A stretch of DNA of 11,719 bases from Eggerthellaceae bacterium (lineage in GTDB: Bacteria > Actinomycetota > Coriobacteriia > Coriobacteriales > Eggerthellaceae): positions 164 through 11,882 of the forward strand of contig DMNP01000398.1 of the NCBI GenBank assembly GCA_003452695.1, in the 5' to 3' direction. This document shows, piece by piece, positions 1-7,085 of the stretch. Both the position numbers and the translations under genes were made by a program. The notes below the pieces were generated by a model that worked only from the letters and a program-made list of their open reading frames with translations, did not search any database and was not told the origin of the DNA. Position 1 is the first letter of the stretch. Each line of letters begins with the position of its first letter.

Positions 1-82
1 CAAACGTGCCGGAAGCGACGGTAACGGGGTTTCTCATGATTAGGCCGCCCAGGTCGACCTGCATGTTCACGGTTGCGGTCAT
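1..82 (-). CDS. pyrD: Dihydroorotate dehydrogenase catalytic subunit, N-terminal fragment (runs off window)
   Basis: Only the first 27 codons are present. They read MTATVNMQVDLGGLIMRNPV followed by TVASGTF, which matches the N-terminus of class 1B dihydroorotate dehydrogenases, where a short strand and the LxNPVxxASGTF motif open the TIM barrel. The enzyme oxidises dihydroorotate to orotate using FMN and passes electrons to PyrK. The ATG at 82-80 shares its A with the TGA stop of pyrK (TGATG), so the two subunits are probably translationally coupled, as expected for a PyrD2-PyrK2 complex. The call rests on the short N-terminal motif and on the neighbour pyrK. The rest of the gene is beyond base 1. 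Confidence 0.88.
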   Translation of the reverse strand, partial: MTATVNMQVDLGGLIMRNPVTVASGTF

Positions 83-897
83 CACCACACCACCTCGCTC
101 GCATCGAACACGGGACCGTCGACACACGAGCGCCTCTTCCCCGCCGTCGTTTCCACGACGCACGACAGGCAGGCGCCGATGCCGCATGCCATGCGCTTTT
201 CCATGGACACCTCGCAACGCACATCAGCCCGAACGGCCATGCCGGCGACGATTATCATGAGCGGCTCCGGTCCGCATACGGCCACGTAGTCGTAGGGCGA
301 CGCGGTTTCCAGGCTGCCCTGTTCCAGTCGCTCCTGCACGGGACCCGTGCAGAAACCGGCATGGCCGTACGAGCCGTCGTCGGTCGCGCAGATGGGATTG
401 CGCCCCAACAGCTGCTCGTAGCGTTTCCGCGCGACGAGCGCATCGCGCGTCTGCGCGCCGAGCACCACGTCGAATTCTCTTCCCGCCTGCGCAAGCCGCT
501 CGGCCAGAAGGTAGAGCGGCGCCGCTCCCACCCCGCCGCCGACGAGCAAGGCGCACGACGCCTCGCCCGAATCGAAGAGGCGCGGGGCAGACCAGGTGTT
601 GCCGACGGGGCCAATTGTTTCCACCGTGCTTCCCGGGCGCAGGTCCGGCATCCGCCGCGTAAGGGACCCGACAACCTGGTAAAGCACTTCGATCGTTCCC
701 GCCTGCACCGACCGCGCATACACGGAAAACGGACGGCGAAGCACGTGCGATTCGGCGTCGGGAATCTTCATGTGCACGAACTGTCCCGGCGCGATGGTGG
801 CTGCAACCTGGGGCGATTCGAGCACCATAAGGTAAAGGCGCGGCCCCACCTGCTCGTTTGACACGAGCCGGGCCGCTTCGTTAACCAAAGCAGTCAT
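82..897 (-). CDS. pyrK: Dihydroorotate dehydrogenase B, electron-transfer subunit
   Basis: 271 residues, the usual size for PyrK. It carries FAD and a [2Fe-2S] cluster and channels electrons from PyrD to NAD+. Visible motifs are the flavin-binding RPFS at about residues 55-58, GPVGN at 96-100, the nucleotide-binding glycine loop GGGVGAAP at 120-127, and a C-terminal cluster-binding set of cysteines at 238, 243, 246 and 258 (C-x4-C-x2-C-x11-C), all intact. The chosen ATG at 897-895 is preceded by AGGAGG with 8 bases of spacing. Its stop overlaps the pyrD start. It lies 60 bases after the heptad-repeat gene rather than after pyrC, so it probably needs its own promoter; a candidate is listed at 943-951. 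Nothing in the protein looks damaged. Confidence 0.95.
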   Translation of the reverse strand: MTALVNEAARLVSNEQVGPRLYLMVLESPQVAATIAPGQFVHMKIPDAESHVLRRPFSVYARSVQAGTIEVLYQVVGSLTRRMPDLRPGSTVETIGPVGNTWSAPRLFDSGEASCALLVGGGVGAAPLYLLAERLAQAGREFDVVLGAQTRDALVARKRYEQLLGRNPICATDDGSYGHAGFCTGPVQERLEQGSLETASPYDYVAVCGPEPLMIIVAGMAVRADVRCEVSMEKRMACGIGACLSCVVETTAGKRRSCVDGPVFDASEVVW

Positions 898-916
898 GCC
901 CTTCCCCTCCTCGAAT

Positions 917-932
917 GCATCCGAACAGATGC
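917..932 (-). promoter_or_regulatory. Small hairpin in the pyrK leader
   Basis: A 5-bp stem, GCATC (917-921) paired with GATGC (928-932), with a 6-base loop. It lies between the possible -10 element and the AGGAGG ribosome-binding site of pyrK. It has no following T-run, so it is not a terminator. It could influence translation or be chance. Confidence 0.25.
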
Positions 933-942
933 GTTTAGGGGA

Positions 943-951
943 ATTGTATCA
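943..951 (-). promoter_or_regulatory. Possible extended -10 promoter for pyrKD
   Basis: Read on the minus strand, the sequence is TGATACAAT, a TGn followed by TACAAT, i.e. an extended -10 element with five of six core bases matching TATAAT. No good -35 box is visible 17 bases upstream, which is tolerated for extended -10 promoters. Transcription would start near 936, leaving a leader of about 40 bases before the pyrK ATG. It sits immediately after the stop codon of the heptad-repeat gene, where a promoter would be needed if pyrKD are not read through from pyrC. Confidence 0.35.
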
Positions 952-957
952 TCTGCG

Positions 958-3483
958 CTATGCGCCGCTCACTTCGATGACAAACTTAACGGTGCCTTGC
1001 GTGCCTTCGGTGATGCCGGAAAAGTTATCGTATTCCGCAGCCGCTGCGCTGATTGCGTCGAGACGGTCGACGAAGGGAAGCAGGTCGTCGTCGATGAGGT
1101 CGGTAATCTGGCCGATGCCTTCCTCGTTGAACTGCGCAAGCCCGCCGGCTAGCTGGGCCGTGCCGTCCGATGCGGACTGCACGCCCTGTGCCAGCTGGCC
1201 CGCTCCCTCGTCGAAGGCGTGGATGCCCGTTGCGTAATCCGCCATGCCGCCGGCAAGCGCGGAGGCGCCGCGCGCAAGCCGTTTCACGCCCTTGGAGAGC
1301 TCGGGCATGCTTTCGTCGAGCTTGGAGAGGCCGGAGGCCAGCGCGGAGGCGCCTTTCGAGGCCGCGGTCAGGCCGCCGTCCTTGTCGCCCTTCAGCTGCG
1401 CAGCGCCCGTCGCCAGGGCATTCGCGCCATAGATGAGCGTTTCCTCGGTTTCCGCGTCGCCCAAACCCGCCACGGCCTGCTTCTGTCCCTCGTTCAGCTG
1501 CTCCAAACCGCCTTTCAGGTCCTTCTGCACGCCCGTCTTGATGGTCCCGATGCCGCCTATGGCCGTGTCGAGCCCGCCTTCAACCGCATCAGCCCCGCCC
1601 TTCAGCTGATCGAGCGATCCTCCTTCTGCCGTCGCTTGTTCCATCTGGGACTTCGCCTCCTGGGCGCCGGCCTCAATCTGCCCCGCCCCGGTGGCGATGC
1701 CCGCGGCTCCGGCGTCTATCCCGGTCGCGAGGGATTCCACCGTGGCGGCACCGTCGGCCAGGCCTCCCGTTTGCGCTACCACGCCGGCAAGTCCGGACGA
1801 CACTTCGCCACCCGAACCGGACGCGCCTTCGAGCGATGCCATCGCCTGTTCGAGGGCCTTCTTGTCGCCTGAAGACAGGGCGCTCGCATCTATGGAACCG
1901 AGCGCCGCCTGCGCGTCGCCGATGGACGAGACCGTATCGGCCGCCGACTGCTGCAACGTCGTTGCGGCAGACCCGAGCGCCTCGGCGCCCGTCGCGATGC
2001 CTTGGGCTCCTCCCGCTATGGCCTTGGCGCCCTCCTGGATGCTTCCGGCGCCCGTTGATATTTGCGCGGCACCGGAGCTGACGGCGTCAAGATAGTTGGA
2101 AAGCTGCGCAAGGGCCGTCTTCATGTCGCCGATGCCCGAGCTCAGGATTGATGCGGCGTCCTTCATGCCGGTCAGGCCCGGGTTGGATGCAGAACCGTCG
2201 CCCACGAGCTGCGAAAGCCCGCTTGCAAGTCCGTCGGCGCCGGCGATAAGCTCGTCGGTGCCCTTCACGCCGTCTTCCATGCCCTTCTTCAAATCGCCGA
2301 GACCCGATCCGAGCTGCTCGGCGCCCGTTTTCAGGGACCCCGCGCCATCCGCGGCGCCCGACAAGCCTTCAGCAAGGTCGCTTGCGCCGTTGAGCAGCGT
2401 CCTTACGCCATCGGGCAGCTGGGTGGCCGAATCGCGCATGGTCCCCATGCCATCCGAGAGCGTCTGCGCCGCAGCCGACAGCTCGTCGGCGCCGCTTGCA
2501 AGTTGGCCGCTCGCAACCTGGGCCGAGCGCGCCCCGGCCGCAAGCTTGTTCAGGCCGGCGTGCAGCTCCGAACAGCCGGAGAGTATCTGGTCCATGGCTC
2601 CCGTCAGGCCGCTGGACGCATCTTCCAACTGCGCGACGTCGATGTCGTCGGCGTTAATCCCCTCTGCAAGGCCGGCCGTGACGATGGTCAGCCCCGTTTT
2701 CATCTGGAGGTCGGTGACGTCGGCGCTGAGCTCGAAGAACTCGGGAATGTCGAAGTCTTCGGTTATCTTGCCGAGACTGCGCGAAAGCCCCGGTATCGCA
2801 TAGCCCGCGACGATCGTGCGGTCGCCATCTTCTATTAGCTTGCCGTTCACGACTTCGGCATTCGCGAACTCGTCGTTATCGAAGAGCAGGGCCGTTATGA
2901 ACGTGAAGGGCACGACGAGCGTCTCTTCCCGGCAGCGAATCTGGCGCTGCACCGTTGCATTGTTCTCGTAGTCGTAGCGAACCTTCAGGCGCCCCGTAGC
3001 GCCCGCAAGCTGGTCGGCTGAGATAGCCTTCCCATCCAGGAAGTAGCTCACCTTCACCGCAACGGGCACGGCCTTCGCCGAGCTGCCTTTGTAGCGCACA
3101 TCCGAACCGGCGGTTTCCCATACCAGGCCATCGCCCGCTCCGCTGAACGTCTGCGACCCTTCCTCGCTTTCGATGTCGGCCAGGTCGCTGGCATCTGCAA
3201 GCGCGCCTTCGCCGAGGGGGTTTTTCAGGATGCTCGACACCTCGGTGCTCCGCACCGTTCCGTCCAGGTTGGCGTAGACGTGAACCGTCTCGTCCTTAGA
3301 AGCGGCCACCGGCGCGGCATACACGCGCTCGCCCGTGCCCTGTTCCGCTCCGACGTCGGGTGCCTCCTGTCCCGTTGCCTCGACCGCAATCGCCGGCTGT
3401 GGCGAGAGCAGCGACCCGCAAAGCGCCGCCAGCGCAAACGAATATCCAACCGAGGTTGCAACGCCTTTACGTCCGCAGTTCAT
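958..3483 (-). CDS. Secreted protein with X-X-X-Leu-X-X-Gly heptad repeats (YhgE/Pip-associated type), function unknown
   Basis: 841 residues when started at ATG 3483-3481, which has a strong GGAGG 5 bases upstream. An in-frame start 99 bases earlier lacks this and would add residues before the signal peptide. Residues 1-33 form a signal peptide ending PAIA before VEA. Residues about 65-290 are a globular N-domain of the type that precedes such repeats (ETVHVYANLDGTV, VPVAVKVSYFLDGK, VPFTFITALLF, TIVAGYAIPG). Residues about 293-790 are dozens of Leu/Gly heptads, rich in Ala, Gly and Ser, predicted to be long helices. The C-terminus ends GTVKFVIEVSGA. I see no transmembrane segment, LPxTG or lipobox. 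Related repeat proteins are often tied to MMPL or YhgE membrane proteins, but none is here. The gene lies between pyrC and pyrK with no metabolic link. No function is assigned. Confidence 0.85.
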   Translation of the reverse strand: MNCGRKGVATSVGYSFALAALCGSLLSPQPAIAVEATGQEAPDVGAEQGTGERVYAAPVAASKDETVHVYANLDGTVRSTEVSSILKNPLGEGALADASDLADIESEEGSQTFSGAGDGLVWETAGSDVRYKGSSAKAVPVAVKVSYFLDGKAISADQLAGATGRLKVRYDYENNATVQRQIRCREETLVVPFTFITALLFDNDEFANAEVVNGKLIEDGDRTIVAGYAIPGLSRSLGKITEDFDIPEFFELSADVTDLQMKTGLTIVTAGLAEGINADDIDVAQLEDASSGLTGAMDQILSGCSELHAGLNKLAAGARSAQVASGQLASGADELSAAAQTLSDGMGTMRDSATQLPDGVRTLLNGASDLAEGLSGAADGAGSLKTGAEQLGSGLGDLKKGMEDGVKGTDELIAGADGLASGLSQLVGDGSASNPGLTGMKDAASILSSGIGDMKTALAQLSNYLDAVSSGAAQISTGAGSIQEGAKAIAGGAQGIATGAEALGSAATTLQQSAADTVSSIGDAQAALGSIDASALSSGDKKALEQAMASLEGASGSGGEVSSGLAGVVAQTGGLADGAATVESLATGIDAGAAGIATGAGQIEAGAQEAKSQMEQATAEGGSLDQLKGGADAVEGGLDTAIGGIGTIKTGVQKDLKGGLEQLNEGQKQAVAGLGDAETEETLIYGANALATGAAQLKGDKDGGLTAASKGASALASGLSKLDESMPELSKGVKRLARGASALAGGMADYATGIHAFDEGAGQLAQGVQSASDGTAQLAGGLAQFNEEGIGQITDLIDDDLLPFVDRLDAISAAAAEYDNFSGITEGTQGTVKFVIEVSGA

Positions 3484-3514
3484 GAACACCTCCAAAGCCA
3501 TGGTTTCAAGCAAG

Positions 3515-3543
3515 GTTTTACCACTCGAACAAAAGAGTTGCAA
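3515..3543 (-). promoter_or_regulatory. Possible promoter of the heptad-repeat protein gene
   Basis: Minus-strand TTGCAA (3543-3538) and TAAAAC (3520-3515) are separated by exactly 17 bases. Each matches four of six bases of the -35 and -10 consensus. The predicted start near 3508 gives a leader of about 25 bases holding the GGAGG site. The spacer carries a short inverted repeat (ACTC 3523-3526, GAGT 3535-3538) that could be an operator or chance. This stretch is more A+T-rich than its surroundings, which supports a promoter. Confidence 0.35.
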
Positions 3544-3608
3544 GCAGTAAACTTCAAGCCACAGACCACCCAGGCAACGCAATCATCAGTCTACACCAAT
3601 TGACAAAG

Positions 3609-3633
3609 CCCCCAAGAGCAGTCCAGCCGCGCC
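3609..3633. repeat. Direct repeat copy 1 (25 bases, flanks REP-like palindrome)
   Basis: This 25-base segment containing CCAGCCGCGCC matches 21 of 25 bases with 3753-3777 in the same orientation. The two copies bracket the REP-like palindrome at 3647-3745. It also contains its own short hairpin potential with the bases that follow (AGCCG 3625-3629 with CGGCT 3640-3644). Confidence 0.65.
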
Positions 3634-3646
3634 CGCGGACGGCTCT

Positions 3647-3745
3647 GTGTGTCAGGGGGACGTTTCTGTTGACACACTCGAACCAGGAGGCGTCTCCATT
3701 GGCAACAGAACGAATGAGTGTGCGAGAAACGTCCCCCTGACACAC
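3647..3745. repeat. REP/BIME-like imperfect palindrome
   Basis: The outer arms are perfect inverted repeats of 21 bases, 3647-3667 and 3725-3745, with core GGGGGACGTTTCT and its complement. An inner pair CACACTC (3673-3679) and GAGTGTG (3716-3722) continues the stem with a 3-base asymmetry. The left arm also contains a self-complementary unit: GTGTGTCA (3647-3654) pairs with TGACACAC (3670-3677). A repeat unit that is a small hairpin, present twice head to head, is the layout of REP elements paired as a BIME. From memory, the GTCAGGGGGACGTTTCTGTTGACAC motif resembles repeats seen near REP-associated tyrosine transposases (RAYTs) in several phyla. No transposase gene is in the window. Confidence 0.7.
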
Positions 3746-3752
3746 GACACAC

Positions 3753-3777
3753 TCCCCACGAGTAGCCCAGCCGCGCC
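3753..3777. repeat. Direct repeat copy 2 (25 bases)
   Basis: Matches 3609-3633 at 21 of 25 positions. Its last 13 bases overlap the left arm of the long inverted repeat at 3765-3977, and the CCAGCCGCGCC core recurs inverted in the right arm. The three related copies suggest that the region grew by duplication or insertion of repeat units. Confidence 0.6.
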
Positions 3778-3977
3778 GGGGGAAGGGCCCCGCGCGCCCT
3801 CTGAGCGCCCCCCGCAGTAACCGCGCCCACAAGGAAACCGGCTAGTAAGTGTAAGCACCAAAAAGCTTCAATAAGTGGTGAGCTGCCCTTGCGTAATTGC
3901 CGGTTTCCCCAAGCGCGGTTATCGCGGGGAAAAGGCGCGAGGGGGCGCGCGGGGCCCTTCCCCCGGCGCGGCTGGGC
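3765..3977. repeat. 213-base inverted repeat with 35-base perfect arms (MITE-like or cruciform)
   Basis: Bases 3765-3799 are perfectly complementary to 3943-3977; the arms are almost entirely G and C. Further inside, GCGCC (3805-3809) pairs with GGCGC (3934-3938), CCGCGC (3821-3826) with GCGCGG (3913-3918), and GGAAACCGGC (3833-3842) with GCCGGTTTCC (3899-3908), leaving a loop of about 56 bases that is less G+C-rich. The whole behaves as one long stem-loop. No obvious target-site duplication flanks it and there is no coding capacity. It may be a miniature mobile element, a recombination product or a strong transcription barrier. Its origin is not decided by the sequence. Confidence 0.8.
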
Positions 3978-4000
3978 GGACTGCGAAGAGAGATCCGCCC
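3974..4000. repeat. Short hairpin beside the long inverted repeat
   Basis: GGGCGGA (3974-3980) is complementary to TCCGCCC (3994-4000), with a 13-base loop. It overlaps the outer end of the right arm of the long inverted repeat, so the two structures would compete. No T-run follows in either direction. Confidence 0.4.
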
Positions 4001-4020
4001 GCGCCCGGTCACCAACATTA

Positions 4021-4039
4021 GGGGGAAGGCTCGTCCCCC
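4021..4039 (-). terminator. Possible weak terminator downstream of pyrC
   Basis: On the minus strand, GGGGGA and TCCCCC pair around the 7-base loop CGAGCCT, and TAATGTT follows. The stem is short and the T-content after it is modest, so this is at best a weak intrinsic terminator. It lies about 115 bases after the pyrC stop. It and the palindromes further downstream could end most pyrRBC transcription before the heptad-repeat gene. Confidence 0.3.
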
Positions 4040-4116
4040 GGAGCACTGTGCGGACAACGCTCTATGGCCTGCGAATAGGGTAATGGGAGAACTCGCCCCC
4101 GGCGCACTGGCGGACA
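4035..4116. repeat. Imperfect tandem repeat pair, spaced 61 bases
   Basis: Bases 4035-4056 (CCCCCGGAGCACTGTGCGG then ACA) and 4096-4116 (CCCCCGGCGCACTGGCGG then ACA) match except for one substitution and one missing base. The 39 bases between the copies show no clear match to anything else here. They are non-coding and near the pyrC end of the repeat region. Confidence 0.5.
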
Positions 4117-4155
4117 GGGACGATGGGTTACCCCCCAAGAGGCAGTATGAAGCTT

Positions 4156-5463
4156 CTACAAATGAACCGGCTCGTCGGTTATGGCGCCGTTTTCCATGGT
4201 GGCATAGCCGCCCACGTACACGTCGGTGGCCCGGCCTGTTAGCTCCCAGCCCAGGAATCCCGAATTGCAGGCCTTCGACTCGAATTCGCCTTCCACCACG
4301 GTCCATTTCATGTCGGGGTCGATGATCGTCAGGTCCGCGCGGCTGCCGGGTTCGAGCGCCACGCGGTCGATGCCCAGGATGCGACGCGGGTTCACGCTCA
4401 TCAGCTCGACCATGCGCTGCCAGCTAATCTTTCCCGTGTTCACCAGATTGCCCACCACGAGCCCCACGCTCGTCTCGATGCCCGTCATCCCGAAGGGCGC
4501 CAGCTCGAATTCTCGCGCCTTCTCGTGGGCGGCATGCGGTGCGTGGTCGGTTACGATGCAATCGACCGTGCCATCCACCACGCCGTCGATGATGGCCTGC
4601 GCATCGGAAGCCGTGCGCAGCGGCGGGTTCACCTTCTTGAAGGTGTCGTAGTCGTCGCCGATGCTTTCATCGGTCAGGAACATGTGGTGAGGCGTTACCT
4701 CGCACGTCGCCTTCACGTCGTCGGCCTTGCCGCGGCGCACGAGCTCGAGTCCGCGCGCGCTGGAAAGGTGCTGCACGTGAATGGGGCAACCCGTAAGCGC
4801 CGACAGCTCGATGTCGCGGGCAATCTGTATCTCTTCGCCCGCGGCGGGCCACCCGGCAAGCCCGAGGCGCGTGGATTCGGCGCCTTCGTTGATCTGGCCC
4901 TTGCCCACCAGGCTCTCGTCTTGGCAGTGGCTGCTCACGGCCTTTCCAAATTGCGCTGCGTAGTCCATGACCCGCCGCATCATGCCGGCGGACTGCACTC
5001 CGCGGCCGTCGTCGGTGAACATGACGGCTCCGTGTGCCACCATGTCGCCCATTTCGGAGAGCGCCTCGCCCTTCTCGCCCACGGTGCAGGCTCCAGCCAC
5101 GTGAACGCGGCACTTCCCCACCTCGGCCGCACGCGAGCGCACGTATTCGACGATGGCACCCGTGTCGATGATGGGGTTGGTGTTGGGCATGCAGCACACG
5201 TCGGTGAAGCCACCGTGTGCGGCCGCGCGCGTGCCCGATTCGATGTCTTCCTTGTATTCCTGGCCGGGGTCGCGCAAGTGCACGTGCATGTCCACCAGGC
5301 CCGGCACGAGCACCTTGCCCCCCAAGTCGCGTTCGACGCCCTTTTCCATGGCCAGGTCGTGGCCGATTTCCACGATGCGCCCATCGCGTATGAGCACCTC
5401 GCACACTTCGTCTATGCCCACCTGGGGGTCTATCGCATGCACGTTCTTCAAGAGCAGAGCCAT
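4156..5463 (-). CDS. pyrC: Dihydroorotase, class I
   Basis: 435 residues, typical of the long bacterial class I enzyme. It closes carbamoyl-aspartate to dihydroorotate, the third step of pyrimidine synthesis. The amidohydrolase metal ligands are all visible: H60 and H62 in DMHVHLRDPGQ, D151 in MFTDDGRG, H179 in SSHCQDES, H232 in HVQHLSS and D306 in TDHAPH. The substrate-binding segment CMPNTNP is at 91-97. The ATG at 5463-5461 gives the family's N-terminus; its upstream AAGGCAAG is a poor Shine-Dalgarno, so translation may depend on pyrB. The 45-base gap after pyrB contains a small hairpin (GGGTC 5486-5490, GACCC 5497-5501). Downstream the cluster is broken by the repeat-rich region before pyrK. 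Confidence 0.97.
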   Translation of the reverse strand: MALLLKNVHAIDPQVGIDEVCEVLIRDGRIVEIGHDLAMEKGVERDLGGKVLVPGLVDMHVHLRDPGQEYKEDIESGTRAAAHGGFTDVCCMPNTNPIIDTGAIVEYVRSRAAEVGKCRVHVAGACTVGEKGEALSEMGDMVAHGAVMFTDDGRGVQSAGMMRRVMDYAAQFGKAVSSHCQDESLVGKGQINEGAESTRLGLAGWPAAGEEIQIARDIELSALTGCPIHVQHLSSARGLELVRRGKADDVKATCEVTPHHMFLTDESIGDDYDTFKKVNPPLRTASDAQAIIDGVVDGTVDCIVTDHAPHAAHEKAREFELAPFGMTGIETSVGLVVGNLVNTGKISWQRMVELMSVNPRRILGIDRVALEPGSRADLTIIDPDMKWTVVEGEFESKACNSGFLGWELTGRATDVYVGGYATMENGAITDEPVHL

Positions 5464-5508
5464 GTCATCTTGCCTTTCCCTTGCAGGGTCTCGCAGGACC
5501 CGTTGCCG

Positions 5509-6447
5509 TTACTGAAGTTCGCCGGATCCGCCGAGCAGCAGGTACAGCGCAGCCATGCGCACGAGCACGCCCGCATACACCTGGTCGAGGATTACCGACC
5601 GCGTCGGGTGGTCGGCCATGAAGGCATCCAGCTCGACCCCGCGGTTTATGGGCCCGGGATGGCAGACGATGGCGTCGGGGCGCAGCAGCTTGTCGCGCCG
5701 CTCGTTCAAGCCGTACAGCAGGGAATACTCGCGCAAGCTGGGGAAGGGCGCGCCTTCCAGCCGCTCCTGCTGGATGCGCAGCATGTACACCACGTCCAGC
5801 TCGGGCAGGACGGCGTCCAGGTCGCTGGAAACGGCGTCGGCGCCAAGCGCTTCGGGCACGGCGGGCAGCAGCGTTTGCGGTGCGACCAACGTTACGTGCG
5901 CGCCCATGGTCTTCAGGGCGGGCACGAGCGAGCCGCACACGCGCGAATGGCCGATATCCCCCACGATGCCCACGTTCAGGCCATCGATGCGCCCTTTGCG
6001 TTCGCGCATGGTGTACAGGTCCAACAGCGCCTGCGTCGGATGCTGGTGCTTGCCGTCGCCCGCGTCTATGACGCTCACGCCCGATTTCGCGGCTACTTTG
6101 CGGGGCACGCCGGCATGCTTGTCGCGCACGACTATCATGTCTATCTTGTAGGCGCACAGCGTCTCCACCGTGTCGTCCAGGCTCTCGCCCTTCACCGTGG
6201 AAGTGGAGCTTCCACCGAAGTTCAGCGTGTCGCAGCTCAGGCGCTTTTCGGCTATTTCAAACGACGAGCGCGTACGCGTGGACGGTTCGTTGAACATGTT
6301 CACTACCGTGAAGCCCTTCAACACGGGCACTTTCTTTATGCGCCGCTCGTTTATGGCCTTGAAGCGCTCGGCGGTGTCCAGCAGAAGTGCGATGTCGTCG
6401 GCCGAATACTCGCGTATGTCGATGAGGTGCTTGTGTTCGAAGGGCAT
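5509..6447 (-). CDS. pyrB: Aspartate carbamoyltransferase catalytic subunit
   Basis: 312 residues, the normal size. It joins carbamoyl phosphate and aspartate, the committed pyrimidine step. The carbamoyl-phosphate loop NEPSTRTRSSFE (STRTR at 56-60), TVKGES (K87), DAGDGKHQHPTQ (HPTQ 136-139), MLRIQQER at 222-229 and HPGPINRG (263-270) are all intact. The start MPFEHKHL (ATG 6447-6445) is chosen over an in-frame start 78 bases upstream. It gives the family N-terminus and begins one base after the pyrR stop (TAG-C-ATG), which indicates coupling; the longer version would run into pyrR. No regulatory pyrI gene follows, as usual outside enterobacteria. Confidence 0.97.
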   Translation of the reverse strand: MPFEHKHLIDIREYSADDIALLLDTAERFKAINERRIKKVPVLKGFTVVNMFNEPSTRTRSSFEIAEKRLSCDTLNFGGSSTSTVKGESLDDTVETLCAYKIDMIVVRDKHAGVPRKVAAKSGVSVIDAGDGKHQHPTQALLDLYTMRERKGRIDGLNVGIVGDIGHSRVCGSLVPALKTMGAHVTLVAPQTLLPAVPEALGADAVSSDLDAVLPELDVVYMLRIQQERLEGAPFPSLREYSLLYGLNERRDKLLRPDAIVCHPGPINRGVELDAFMADHPTRSVILDQVYAGVLVRMAALYLLLGGSGELQ

Positions 6448-6448
6448 G

Positions 6449-7081
<633 letters not shown>

Positions 7082-7085
7082 TTAT

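Larger units (their letters stand above)
3484..4155. other. 672-base non-coding, palindrome-rich region between pyrC and the heptad-repeat gene
   Basis: I find no credible gene here. Open frames on both strands exist only because the DNA is G+C-rich and palindromic, and they have no ribosome-binding sites or recognisable products. In coordinate order it holds a likely promoter (3515-3543), a direct repeat (3609-3633), a REP-like palindrome (3647-3745), the second direct repeat (3753-3777), a long inverted repeat (3765-3977), a hairpin (3974-4000), a possible terminator (4021-4039) and imperfect tandem repeats (4035-4116). It interrupts what would otherwise be a continuous pyr cluster. No tRNA or transposase remnant was recognised. 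Confidence 0.8.

Noticed and set aside
3483..3582. A longer N-terminus for the heptad-repeat protein (33 more residues)
   Set aside because: The upstream start lacks a ribosome-binding site and would place a Cys-rich segment before a normal signal peptide. The start at 3483 has GGAGG at good spacing.
3765..3977. Insertion sequence with transposase
   Set aside because: The 213 bases have no coding capacity and no flanking target duplication that I can see, so only a non-autonomous element or a structural palindrome is supportable.
3601..4155. CRISPR array
   Set aside because: Repeats here are few, inverted or imperfect and of unequal spacing; there is no regular repeat-spacer pattern and no cas genes.
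3591..4325. Several overlapping frames of 90-154 codons on both strands in the repeat region
   Set aside because: They are built from the palindromes, with the same peptides recurring on both strands. They have no credible start sites or homologous motifs.
5486..5501. Terminator between pyrB and pyrC
   Set aside because: The 5-bp GGGTC/GACCC hairpin has no T-run and lies inside a clearly co-directional gene pair.
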